Source: Hydrogenophaga sp.
Lineage (GTDB): Bacteria; Pseudomonadota; Gammaproteobacteria; Burkholderiales; Burkholderiaceae_C
Direction of reading: 5' to 3'
NCBI GenBank assembly: GCA_018993155.1
Contig: JAGKSX010000058.1
Coordinates: 1-35,249, forward strand
DNA length: 35,249 nt
The position numbers and the translations under genes were made by a program. Under the pieces are notes generated by a model. The model had not been told where the DNA came from, did not search any database, and saw nothing but the letters and a program-made list of their open reading frames with translations. Shown here piece after piece: positions 15,851 to 26,426 of the stretch (position 1 is its first letter; every line of letters begins with the position of its first letter).

Positions 15851-16330
15851 ATGCAAGCAAATATCAGTATCGATAGCACGGATGCCAGAATTCTTACGGT
15901 CCTGAGTGCCGACAGCCGGCGTTCTTATGCCGAAGTGGCGGCCGAAGTGGGCCTTTCCACGGCCGCCGTGCACGAGCGTGTGAAGAAGATGGCCGAGCGC
16001 GGTGTGATCGAGCGCTTCGCGTTGCGCGTGGACCCGGACCGCGTGGGCCTGCGCTTCACCGCGTTCGTGGCCATTCGCCACGATGCCAGCGCGCACTGCC
16101 GCGACGTGGCGCCGCGCCTGCGCGAATTGCCGGAGATGCTGGAGCTGCACAGCGTCGCCGGCGAATACGACTTCCTGGCCAAGATCCGCACCACCCACGC
16201 GCGCGCGCTGGAAGAGGTGCTCTACAAGATCAAGTCCATCCCCGGCGTGGCGCGCACCACCAGCACCGTGGTGCTCAACACCGAGTTCGAAGACCGCCCG
16301 CTGCAGCTGCCTGACGACCGGGAGCACTGA
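15851..16330 (+). CDS. Lrp/AsnC family transcriptional regulator
   Basis: Feast/famine regulator of 159 residues. An N-terminal helix-turn-helix is at about residues 6-65 (DSTDARILTVLSADSRRSYAE, LSTAAVHERVKKM). The C-terminal RAM/AsnC ligand domain is at about 72-150 (GEYDFLAKI motif, SIPGVARTTST). Such proteins sense amino acids and form octamers. It is divergent from the EamA exporter and most likely controls it, a familiar arrangement for amino-acid efflux. No Shine-Dalgarno sequence precedes the ATG; the short AT-rich upstream DNA could also give a leaderless transcript. It ends three bases before the stop of the convergent LysR gene. Confidence 0.92.
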   Translation: MQANISIDSTDARILTVLSADSRRSYAEVAAEVGLSTAAVHERVKKMAERGVIERFALRVDPDRVGLRFTAFVAIRHDASAHCRDVAPRLRELPEMLELHSVAGEYDFLAKIRTTHARALEEVLYKIKSIPGVARTTSTVVLNTEFEDRPLQLPDDREH

Positions 16331-16333
16331 GAC

Positions 16334-17248
16334 TCAGGGTGCCTCGCGCAGCCAGTAGCCGGGCCGCGCATAGACCTTCTTGAGGTGGTCGATGAAGAAG
16401 CGCACCTTGGCCGGCAGGTGCCGCTGCTGCGGGTAAACGGCCAGGATGTCGTAGGCGGGCAGGGCGAATTCGTCGAGCACGGTCACCAGCTCGCCGCGCT
16501 GCAGCTGGGCCTGGATCTCCCAGGTGGAGCGCCAGCCCAGGCCCATGCCCTCGCTCACCCAGCGGTGCAGCAGCTCGCCGTCGTTGCAGTCCAGGTTGCC
16601 TTCCACGCGCACCGTCACCGTGCGGTCGCCCTGCTGGAAGTACCAGCCGCGCTGCTGGCCGCCCTGCAGGTTGAAGGCCAGGCAGTTGTGCGCCTTCAGG
16701 TCCTCCAGCGTGCGCGGCTTGCCGTGCTTGCGGAAGTAGGCCGGCGTGCCGCAGACCACGCGCTGGTTGGTGGCCAGGTGCACGGCGACGAAGTTGGGGT
16801 CGATCGCGCCGCCGATGCGCAGGCCCAGGTCGTAGCCCTCGCGCACCAGGTCCACCACGCGGTCGGTGAGGTTGAACGAGAGCTTGACCTCGGGGTTGGC
16901 CTTGAGGAAGGCGCTGGCGTGCGGCGCCACGTGCAGGCGCCCGAAGGCCGCCGGGGCCGACACCACCAGGTGGCCGCTGGCGCGGTGCTTCTGCGCCGAC
17001 ACCGTGGCCTCGGCGGCCGACCACTGCGCCAGCAGCACGCGGCACTCGTCGAGGAAGCCCGCACCCTGCTCGGTGAGCGCCAGGCGGCGGGTGGAGCGGT
17101 GGATCAGCTGCGTGCCCAGGCGGCGCTCCAGCGCGTCGATGCGCCGGCCCATCATCACCGGCGTGATGCCCGCGTGCAGCGCGGCGGCGGCCAGGCTGCC
17201 GTGCTCCATCGCCAGCACGAAAGCCTCGATTTCCTTGAAGCGGTCCAT
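16334..17248 (-). CDS. LysR-family regulator divergent from gcl
   Basis: LysR-type regulator of 304 residues, of the CrgA/DsdC-like branch that begins MDRFKEIEAFVLAMEHGSLAAAA. The winged helix is within residues 1-60, then a linker helix, then an effector-binding domain from about residue 90 (GHLVVSAPAAFGRLHVAP). It is divergent from gcl with 136 bases between the starts, and that DNA carries an ATAC-N5-GTAT inverted repeat. It is therefore the likely regulator of the glyoxylate carboligase operon, responding to glyoxylate or a related metabolite. In E. coli the equivalent role is played by AllR (IclR family), so the control here would be different. Target assignment is by position. Confidence 0.9.
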   Translation of the reverse strand: MDRFKEIEAFVLAMEHGSLAAAALHAGITPVMMGRRIDALERRLGTQLIHRSTRRLALTEQGAGFLDECRVLLAQWSAAEATVSAQKHRASGHLVVSAPAAFGRLHVAPHASAFLKANPEVKLSFNLTDRVVDLVREGYDLGLRIGGAIDPNFVAVHLATNQRVVCGTPAYFRKHGKPRTLEDLKAHNCLAFNLQGGQQRGWYFQQGDRTVTVRVEGNLDCNDGELLHRWVSEGMGLGWRSTWEIQAQLQRGELVTVLDEFALPAYDILAVYPQQRHLPAKVRFFIDHLKKVYARPGYWLREAP

Positions 17249-17281
17249 GGCGGCATGTTAACCCCGCCGCCCCCGCATTGC

Positions 17282-17294
17282 ATACCTGGAGTAT
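17282..17294. promoter_or_regulatory. Candidate LysR operator upstream of gcl
   Basis: ATAC (17282-17285), five bases, GTAT (17291-17294): an interrupted inverted repeat of the size LysR proteins recognise, about 25 bases upstream of the proposed gcl -35 element, where an activator would bind. Confidence 0.4.
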
Positions 17295-17318
17295 CGAATC
17301 GGCGTACCGCCACTGCCA

Positions 17319-17347
17319 TTCCCAAGAGGAAGGGTTCTCCCTAGCAT
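17319..17347 (+). promoter_or_regulatory. Candidate promoter of gcl-hyi-glxR
   Basis: TTCCCA at 17319-17324, a 17-bp spacer and TAGCAT at 17342-17347. Both elements match the consensus at four of six positions, as expected for an activator-dependent promoter. The ribosome-binding site AAGGA follows at 17372-17376, and the ATG is at 17385. Confidence 0.4.
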
Positions 17348-17384
17348 CGAACCCAGTCCCTCAACCTTGGTAAGGAATCGCATC

Positions 17385-19172
<1,788 letters not shown>

Positions 19173-19203
19173 ACCCGCTGAAGCAAGACAAGGACACGAT
19201 CAC

Positions 19204-20022
19204 ATGCCGACCTTTGCCGCCAACCTCTCGATGCTCTGGAACGAGCTGCCGTTTCTCGACCGCTTCGCCGCCGCCGCGCGCGCGGGCTTCAAGTCGGTGG
19301 AGTTCCTGTTTCCCTACGATTTCCAGGCCGACGAGATCCGGCAACGCCTGAACGAGCACCAGCTGCAGCTGGTGTTGCACAACATGCCGCCCGGCGACTG
19401 GGCCGCCGGCGAACGCGGCAAGGCCTGCTGGCCGGGCCGCGAGGACGAGTTCCGTGCCAACGTGGCGCGCGCCCTGCAGTACGCCACCGCGCTGGGCACG
19501 CCGAACCTGCACTGCATGGCCGGCATCCCGCCGAAGGGCACGAGCGCCGCGCAGGCGCAGGCCACGCTGGTGAGCAACCTGCGGTACGCCGCCGAGGCCG
19601 CGAAGCAGCAGGGCGTGCGCCTGCTGCTCGAACCGATCAACCACTTCGACATGCCCGGGTTCATCGTGAACCGCCCGCGCCAGGCCATCGCCATCATGGA
19701 CGAGGTCGGTTCGGACAACCTCTTCCTGCAGTACGACATCTACCACGCGCAGCGCATGGAAGGCGAGCTCACCAACACCATCAAGGAGCTGCTGCCGCGC
19801 ATCGCCCACATGCAGCTGGCCGATACGCCCGGCCGCCACGAACCGGGCACCGGTGAAATCAACTACCGCCACCTGTTCGACGCCATCGACGACCTGGGCT
19901 ACACCGGCCAGATCGGCTGCGAATACAAGCCGCTCGACCCCGGCCCCGGCGGCACGGACAGAGGCCTGGCCTGGGTGGCCGCGCACGGCCAGACGCTCGA
20001 ACTGCAAGGAGAGCCGGCATGA
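19204..20022 (+). CDS. hyi: Hydroxypyruvate isomerase
   Basis: TIM-barrel sugar-phosphate-isomerase-like enzyme of 272 residues, interconverting hydroxypyruvate and tartronate semialdehyde. The catalytic glutamates are at positions equivalent to E. coli Hyi Glu142 and Glu240: here Glu143 (LLLEPINHFD) and Glu240 (GCEYKP). HNMPPGDWAAGERG is a typical family loop. It lies 31 bases downstream of gcl, and its stop overlaps the glxR start (ATGA), so the three genes form one operon. Cytosolic. Confidence 0.95.
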   Translation: MPTFAANLSMLWNELPFLDRFAAAARAGFKSVEFLFPYDFQADEIRQRLNEHQLQLVLHNMPPGDWAAGERGKACWPGREDEFRANVARALQYATALGTPNLHCMAGIPPKGTSAAQAQATLVSNLRYAAEAAKQQGVRLLLEPINHFDMPGFIVNRPRQAIAIMDEVGSDNLFLQYDIYHAQRMEGELTNTIKELLPRIAHMQLADTPGRHEPGTGEINYRHLFDAIDDLGYTGQIGCEYKPLDPGPGGTDRGLAWVAAHGQTLELQGEPA

Positions 20023-20927
20023 CCCAGGACGGACTCAAGGTCGGCTTCATCGGCCTGGGCATCATGGGCGCGCCCATGGCGCTCAACCTGCGCAAGGCCG
20101 GGCATGCGCTCTTCGTGGCGAGCCGGGGCAAGATCCCGGCGGCCTTCGCCGAAGAAGGCGCCACCGTCTGCACCAACGCCACCGAGGTGGCGCGGCGTGC
20201 CGACATTGTGATCACCATGGTGCCCGACACGCCGCACGTCGACGACGTGCTGTTCGGTGAGACGGGTGTCGCCAAGGGCCTGAGCCCGGGCAAGCTGGTG
20301 ATCGACATGAGCTCCATCAGCCCGATGGCCACCAAAGCGTTCGCGAAGAAGATCAACGAGCTCGGCTGTGACTATCTGGACGCCCCGGTCAGCGGGGGCG
20401 AAGTGGGTGCCAAGGCCGCGAGCCTGACCATCATGGTCGGCGGCCCGCAGGCCGCGTTCGACCGCGCCCAGCCGCTGTTCGCCGCCATGGGCAAGAACAT
20501 CACCCTCGTGGGGGGCAACGGCGACGGCCAGACCACCAAGGTGGCCAACCAGATCATCGTGGCGCTCAACATCGAGGCCGTGGCCGAGGCCCTGCTGTTC
20601 GCCAGCAAGGCCGGCGCCGACCCGGCCAAGGTGCGCCAGGCCCTGATGGGCGGCTTCGCGGCCAGCCGCATCCTGGAGGTGCACGGCGAGCGCATGGTCA
20701 AGCGCACCTTCAACCCGGGTTTCCGCATCGAGCTGCACCAGAAGGACCTGAACCTCGCGCTGCAAGGCGCTAAGGAGCTGGGCGTGAGCCTGCCGAACAC
20801 CGCGAGCGCGGCCCAGCTCATGCAGAGCTGCGCCGCCCACGGCATGGCCGGGCTGGACCACTCGGCCCTGTGCCGCAGCCTGGAGCTGATGGCGAAACAC
20901 GAGATCGCCCCCGAACCGGCGGCCTGA
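20019..20927 (+). CDS. glxR: 2-hydroxy-3-oxopropionate (tartronate semialdehyde) reductase
   Basis: Beta-hydroxyacid dehydrogenase of 302 residues that reduces tartronate semialdehyde to D-glycerate with NAD(P)H. The Rossmann motif GFIGLGIMG is at residues 9-17, the substrate-binding DAPVSGG at 121-127, and the catalytic lysine at 174 in GQTTKVANQI. The ATG overlaps the hyi stop by four bases. It completes the route from glyoxylate to glycerate; the glycerate kinase gene lies 3.4 kb further on. It converges with a LysR gene two bases after its stop. Confidence 0.95.
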   Translation: MTQDGLKVGFIGLGIMGAPMALNLRKAGHALFVASRGKIPAAFAEEGATVCTNATEVARRADIVITMVPDTPHVDDVLFGETGVAKGLSPGKLVIDMSSISPMATKAFAKKINELGCDYLDAPVSGGEVGAKAASLTIMVGGPQAAFDRAQPLFAAMGKNITLVGGNGDGQTTKVANQIIVALNIEAVAEALLFASKAGADPAKVRQALMGGFAASRILEVHGERMVKRTFNPGFRIELHQKDLNLALQGAKELGVSLPNTASAAQLMQSCAAHGMAGLDHSALCRSLELMAKHEIAPEPAA

Positions 20928-20929
20928 GG

Positions 20930-21910
20930 TCAGGCGTCCGAGGCGGCCCCGGGGTCGATCAACTCGACCGAGCGCAGCACGTGGCGCCACTCGGGGTGCT
21001 CGGGGGCCGCCGCCCAGTGGCGCATCGCCTCCAGGAAGAGGGCGATGAAACTGCGCGCCGCGGGCGAGGGCGTTTCCTGCGCGCGGCGCACCACGCCCAC
21101 CAGGTGGGAGCGGAAGCGCTCGCGCAGGGGCAGGGCCACCAGGCGGTCGCGCAGGCTGGCGGTTTCCACCAGCGGCCAGGGGCAGAAGCTGAGCATGTCG
21201 GTCTGCTGCACCAGGGTGAGCATGAGCGAGGCCGAATGCGCCAGGTGGATGCGCTGGCGCGGCGGCTCGATGCCGTGCTGCCCGAACAGGTTGTCCAGGA
21301 TCATGGCGCGCTCGATCGGCGCGAAGTTGAGGATCCAGTCGTCGTCGCACAGCTCGGCCAGCGAGCGCGCCGCGCAGCGCGGGTGGCCCAGGCGCGCCAC
21401 CACCGTCATGTCGTAGCTGAACAGGGGCGTGGCCTGAAAGCCCTGCATCGCGTCGTCGGGAGCGATGCGCCCGATCATGAGGTCCAGGCTGCCTTCGCGC
21501 AGCTTGGGGTAGGCCAGGGCGGACAGGCCGTCGAAGAATTCGAGCTGCACGTGCGGCAGGGCGGCCCGGAAGGCCGGCACCACGCGCGAGAGCAGCGTCT
21601 GCGCGACCCAGGGCGTCACGCCCACCGACAGCCGCTGCGTGGCGCCCGAGTCGCGGTGGCGCGCCAGCGCCTCCTCGGCCTCGCGCAGCTGGGCCGTCAC
21701 GCGCTGGGCGTGGACCAGCAGCTCCTGGCCCGCCGGCGTGAGCGCGATGCCGTGGCCGTGCCGTGTGAGCAGTGCGATCTCGGCGTGCGTCTCCAGCTCG
21801 CGCAGCCCCTGCGTCACCGTGGCCTGGCTCAGGCCGAGCGAGCGCGCCGCCGCGCGGATGCTGCCTTCGGCGGCCACGGTCGCGAGGTAGCGGAGCTGGT
21901 GCACTTTCAT
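20930..21910 (-). CDS. LysR-family regulator divergent from amidohydrolase gene
   Basis: LysR-type regulator of 326 residues: helix-turn-helix at about residues 1-60 (MKVHQLRYLATVAAEGSIRAAARSLGLSQATVTQ in pieces), effector domain from about residue 90 (LSVGVTPWVAQTLLSRVVPAF). It is divergent from the M20 amidohydrolase gene with 92 bases between the starts and probably controls it together with the Bug protein that follows. The intergenic DNA contains a short inverted repeat CCCCT-CGC-AGGGG at 21969-21981, a possible site. The inducer is unknown. Confidence 0.91.
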   Translation of the reverse strand: MKVHQLRYLATVAAEGSIRAAARSLGLSQATVTQGLRELETHAEIALLTRHGHGIALTPAGQELLVHAQRVTAQLREAEEALARHRDSGATQRLSVGVTPWVAQTLLSRVVPAFRAALPHVQLEFFDGLSALAYPKLREGSLDLMIGRIAPDDAMQGFQATPLFSYDMTVVARLGHPRCAARSLAELCDDDWILNFAPIERAMILDNLFGQHGIEPPRQRIHLAHSASLMLTLVQQTDMLSFCPWPLVETASLRDRLVALPLRERFRSHLVGVVRRAQETPSPAARSFIALFLEAMRHWAAAPEHPEWRHVLRSVELIDPGAASDA

Positions 21911-21968
21911 AGGACGGCATTATGGGCACGACAGGCAGCGGCGAGCGTCGAGCAGTTTGACCTGTCTA

Positions 21969-21981
21969 CCCCTCGCAGGGG
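21969..21981. promoter_or_regulatory. Short inverted repeat upstream of the M20 gene
   Basis: CCCCT (21969-21973), CGC, AGGGG (21977-21981), just after a TTGACC that could serve as a -35 element (21957-21962) although no good -10 is at the right distance. Position between divergent LysR and target genes makes it a candidate operator; the match is short. Confidence 0.3.
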
Positions 21982-22002
21982 CCGGTTCATAGACTCGCCG
22001 CC

Positions 22003-23220
22003 ATGAGCTTCTGCATCGACAACGCCGCCGCCATTCACCAAGTGCTGCCCGCCGTGCGCGAGACCGCCGCCGAGATGGTGGCCTTGCGGCACCAGATCCA
22101 CGCCCACCCCGAACTGGCCTACGAAGAGTTCGCCACCAGCGACCTGGTGGCCGCCCGCCTGGCCGAGTGGGGCTACGAGGTGCACCGGGGCCTGGCCGGC
22201 ACCGGCGTGGTGGGCACGCTGCGCCGGGGGCAGGGCGCGCGCCGCCTGGGCATCCGCGCCGACATGGACGCACTGCCCATCCAGGAGACCACGGGCCTGC
22301 CCTACGCCAGCACGGTGGCCGGCAAGATGCACGCCTGCGGCCACGACGGCCACACCGCCATCCTGCTCGCCGCCGCGCGCTGCCTGGCGCAGGAAGAAGG
22401 CCTCGACGGCACGCTGCACCTGATCTTCCAGCCGGCCGAAGAAGGCCTGGGCGGCGCCCGCCGCATGGTCGAAGAAGGCCTGTTCGAGCGTTTCCCCTGC
22501 GACGCGGTGTACGCGCTGCACAACATGCCGGGCTTTCCCGTCGGCCAGTTCGGTTTCAAGGAAGGGCCGTTCATGGCCTCGTCCGATTCGGTCATGGTGA
22601 CGGTGCAGGGCCGGGGCGGGCACGGTTCCTCCCCGCACCTCGCGGCCGACCCGGTGGTGGCCGCCGCCCACATCATCGTGGCGCTGCAGACCATCGTCTC
22701 GCGCAACGTGGACCCGCGCGAGATGGCGGTGATCTCCGTGGGGGCCATCCACGGCGGCGACGCGCCCAACGTGATCCCCGGCAGCGTGCAGATGCGCCTG
22801 ACGGTGCGCGCCTACCGCCCCGAGATCCGCGCCATGCTGCGCGAGCGCATTACCGAACTCGTGCAGGCGCAGGCCGCCACGCTGGGCGTGCGGGCCGAGG
22901 TGGACTACCACTGGCGCTACCCCGCGCTGGTCAACCACGTGGAGAGCACGCGCTTCGCGCGCGAGGTCGCGCGCGACTGGCTGGGCGACGAGGGCCTGCT
23001 GCCCGAGCTGCAGCCGCTCACCGGCAGCGAAGACTTCTCGTTCATGCTGGAGCACTGCCCGGGCAGCTACCTCATCGTCGGCAACGGGGTGGGCGAGCAG
23101 CACGGCAGCGGCGGCTGCATGGTGCACAACCCCGGTTACGACTTCAACGACGCCATGCTGCCCATCGCCGCAAGCTACTGGGTGCAACTGGCGCGCCGTT
23201 TCCTGGCGCCCGCGAGCTGA
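22003..23220 (+). CDS. M20 family amidohydrolase (hippurate hydrolase-like)
   Basis: Metal-dependent amidohydrolase of 405 residues, M20D group (hippurate hydrolase, IAA-amino-acid hydrolase, AbgB). HAHPELAYEE is near residue 33. The metal-binding block MHACGHDGHTA is at about 109-119 (Cys112, His114), and PAEEGLGGA at about 145-152 carries the catalytic and metal-binding glutamates. A dimerisation domain follows (GRGGHGSSPHLAADPV), and a C-terminal metal ligand is likely in MVHNPGYDFND. It cleaves an N-acyl or aroyl amino acid. Its partner Bug protein lies 46 bases downstream, suggesting that the pair imports and hydrolyses one compound, but which one cannot be read. No clear Shine-Dalgarno sequence precedes the ATG. 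Confidence 0.92.
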   Translation: MSFCIDNAAAIHQVLPAVRETAAEMVALRHQIHAHPELAYEEFATSDLVAARLAEWGYEVHRGLAGTGVVGTLRRGQGARRLGIRADMDALPIQETTGLPYASTVAGKMHACGHDGHTAILLAAARCLAQEEGLDGTLHLIFQPAEEGLGGARRMVEEGLFERFPCDAVYALHNMPGFPVGQFGFKEGPFMASSDSVMVTVQGRGGHGSSPHLAADPVVAAAHIIVALQTIVSRNVDPREMAVISVGAIHGGDAPNVIPGSVQMRLTVRAYRPEIRAMLRERITELVQAQAATLGVRAEVDYHWRYPALVNHVESTRFAREVARDWLGDEGLLPELQPLTGSEDFSFMLEHCPGSYLIVGNGVGEQHGSGGCMVHNPGYDFNDAMLPIAASYWVQLARRFLAPAS

Positions 23221-23266
23221 GCGGCGCCGCATCTCCTGTCCCGCAACCCACGAAGGCACCGCCACC

Positions 23267-24262
23267 ATGTCCCATCCGATCCTCTCGCTCTCCCGGCGCG
23301 CCGCCATCGCCGCCCTCGGTGCCACCGCCCTTGCCGGCGTGGTTTCCCCGGCCCTGGCCCAGGGCGCTTACCCCACCAAGCCGATCCGCATCGTCGTGGG
23401 TTACGCGCCGGGTGGCTCGGTGGACATGGCCGCGCGCGTGGTCGCCGACGTCCTCACCGCCAAGCTCGGCACCACGGTGGTGGTGGAGAACGTCTCGGGC
23501 GCGGCCGGCATCGTCGCGGCGCAGCGGGTGGTCAACAGCGCGGCCGACGGCTACACCCTGCTGGCCGGTTCGAGCAACGAGATGGCCGCCACCGGCCTGG
23601 TGAACCCGGCGCAGAAGTACGACCCGATCAAGGACCTCACGCCCATCGGCCTCATCGCCACCGCGCCGGTGCTGCTGGTGGCCGGATCCGGGCTGCCGGT
23701 GAAGAACCTCGATGAGTTCATCGCGCTGGTCAAGCGCAACCCCGGCAAGTACAGCTACGGCAGCTCGGGCGTGGGCTCGACGCTGCACTTCGCGGGCGAA
23801 CTCGTGAAGCAGCGCGCCGGCCTGTTCATCACACACATTCCCTACCGCGGCACCAGCGCGCTCACCAGCGATCTGGCCGGCGGCACGCTGGACTTCGCCA
23901 TCGTCTCGCCCACCGCGGCGGCCCCTTTCCTTCAGGGTGGGCGCATCACCGCGCTGGGCATCACCTCGGCGCAGCGCTTTCCCACCTTGCCGCAGGTGCC
24001 CGCGCTGGGTGAGCACCCGCAGCTCAAGGGCTACGACCTGGTCGGCTGGTTCGCGCTCGCCGCGCCGCGCGGACTGCCGCCGGAGATCGCGCAGCGCCTC
24101 TCGGCCGCGCTCAAGACCGGCCTGGCCGAGCCGGCCTACCGCCAGCGTCTGGAGGCGGGCGGCGCCATTCCGCCCGCCGGCAACGAAGACCTGGCGCAGA
24201 TCATGCGCGCCGACCTCCAGAAGTACGCGGGCCTGGTGAAATTCGCGAACATGCGCGAGTGA
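23267..24262 (+). CDS. Tripartite tricarboxylate transporter receptor (Bug/TctC) protein
   Basis: Periplasmic binding protein of 331 residues of the Bug family, greatly expanded in Burkholderiales. The signal peptide LSRRAAIAALGATALAGVVSPALAQ in pieces contains a twin arginine and ends ALAQ at about residue 32. The mature protein begins YPTKPIRIVVGYAPGG, a Bug hallmark, and contains the family stretch YSYGSSGVGSTLHFAGEL. No TctA/TctB membrane genes are near, so it is an orphan receptor, as most Bug proteins are. Co-transcription with the upstream M20 gene (46-base gap) suggests that it binds the amidohydrolase substrate or product. Confidence 0.93.
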   Translation: MSHPILSLSRRAAIAALGATALAGVVSPALAQGAYPTKPIRIVVGYAPGGSVDMAARVVADVLTAKLGTTVVVENVSGAAGIVAAQRVVNSAADGYTLLAGSSNEMAATGLVNPAQKYDPIKDLTPIGLIATAPVLLVAGSGLPVKNLDEFIALVKRNPGKYSYGSSGVGSTLHFAGELVKQRAGLFITHIPYRGTSALTSDLAGGTLDFAIVSPTAAAPFLQGGRITALGITSAQRFPTLPQVPALGEHPQLKGYDLVGWFALAAPRGLPPEIAQRLSAALKTGLAEPAYRQRLEAGGAIPPAGNEDLAQIMRADLQKYAGLVKFANMRE

Positions 24263-24339
24263 GGCGGGCCGGCGCCGTCCGGCGCGCTGTTCCCACTCTG
24301 TAACCCCGGGGGGCACCGGACTCGCTAGACTTCTGCCCC

Positions 24340-25665
<1,326 letters not shown>

Positions 25666-25683
25666 CACCGGCGCGTTCCGCCC

Positions 25684-25700
25684 GGCGGTGAACCACCGCC
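25684..25700 (+). repeat. Hairpin between the glycerate kinase and the motor operon
   Basis: GGCGGTG (25684-25690), AAC, CACCGCC (25694-25700): a perfect 7-bp stem with a three-base loop 18 bases past the kinase stop. There is no T-run, so termination is uncertain. It sits at the boundary before the DUF3348-to-AadA operon. Confidence 0.45.
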
Positions 25701-25763
25701 AGCGGAGCCCTCACAACCCGCTTGATGTCGATCGTGCCCGCGAGGGCGCCCTAGGAAAGTCTT

Positions 25764-26417
25764 TTGCGCAGCCATTTCAACCGTTCCGCCCTGGTGCGTC
25801 AGCTCGCCGGGTGGTTGCCCGTGTCGGCGGATGTGCCCCGCCAGGACATGGCCGAGCGCCTGGGCGAGTGGTTGAACGTGGCCGACGCCATCGCCCTGCA
25901 TTCGATCCACCAGACCTTGCCCTCGGTCACGGCCCGGCGCGCCGCCGTCAAAAACAACGCCACCGATGCGCAGGCCGAGCTGCAGCGCCTGCGCGCCACG
26001 CTCAGCCAGTCCATCACCACGCCACCCCAACCGCCGGTGGATGCCAGCGATGCCGAATTCGCCCCCCATCACCAGCGCTGCCTCGACCAGCAGCGCCGCA
26101 TGGAGATGGGCATCGACGCGCTGCGCGGCCACCTGCGCCAGACCCTGGCCGCCACCTCGCCCCGCCTGGCGCAGCTCGCCGCGCTGGACGCCACGCTGGA
26201 CCAGATGCTGGGCGGGCGCGAGCAGCGACTGCTCGCCGGCCTGCCGGCTTTCCTCAAGGCGCGGTTCGAACACCAGCGCCAGACCCACCCCGACACCTGG
26301 CCCCCCCTGTTCGAGCAGGACCTTCAGCAGGCCTTGCTGGCCGAGCTCGACCTGCGGCTGCAGCCGGTGCTGGGCCTGATCGAAGCGCTGGCCCAGGCGC
26401 CCGCGAAGCCGCATTGA
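25764..26417 (+). CDS. DUF3348 family protein, first gene of motor-like operon
   Basis: Protein of 217 residues with no signal peptide and no membrane segment, mostly helical by composition, with a Pro/Thr-rich linker near residues 84-95 (ITTPPQPPVD). It corresponds to the DUF3348 family, which I recall as a companion of DUF802 and DUF2894 genes in beta-proteobacteria; no function is established that I know of. The start is TTG at 25764: AGGAA lies six bases upstream, and the first ATG codon in frame would remove the conserved N-terminal part. Its stop is nine bases before the MotA-like gene, so it belongs to that operon. It is likely a cytosolic partner of the membrane complex, by context only. 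Confidence 0.8.
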   Translation: MRSHFNRSALVRQLAGWLPVSADVPRQDMAERLGEWLNVADAIALHSIHQTLPSVTARRAAVKNNATDAQAELQRLRATLSQSITTPPQPPVDASDAEFAPHHQRCLDQQRRMEMGIDALRGHLRQTLAATSPRLAQLAALDATLDQMLGGREQRLLAGLPAFLKARFEHQRQTHPDTWPPLFEQDLQQALLAELDLRLQPVLGLIEALAQAPAKPH

Positions 26418-26426
26418 ATTGAATCC

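Noticed and set aside
24272-24285. Intrinsic terminator after the Bug gene (GCGCC-GTCC-GGCGC)
   Set aside because: Only a 5-bp stem with no following T-run; such GC repeats occur by chance in this DNA.
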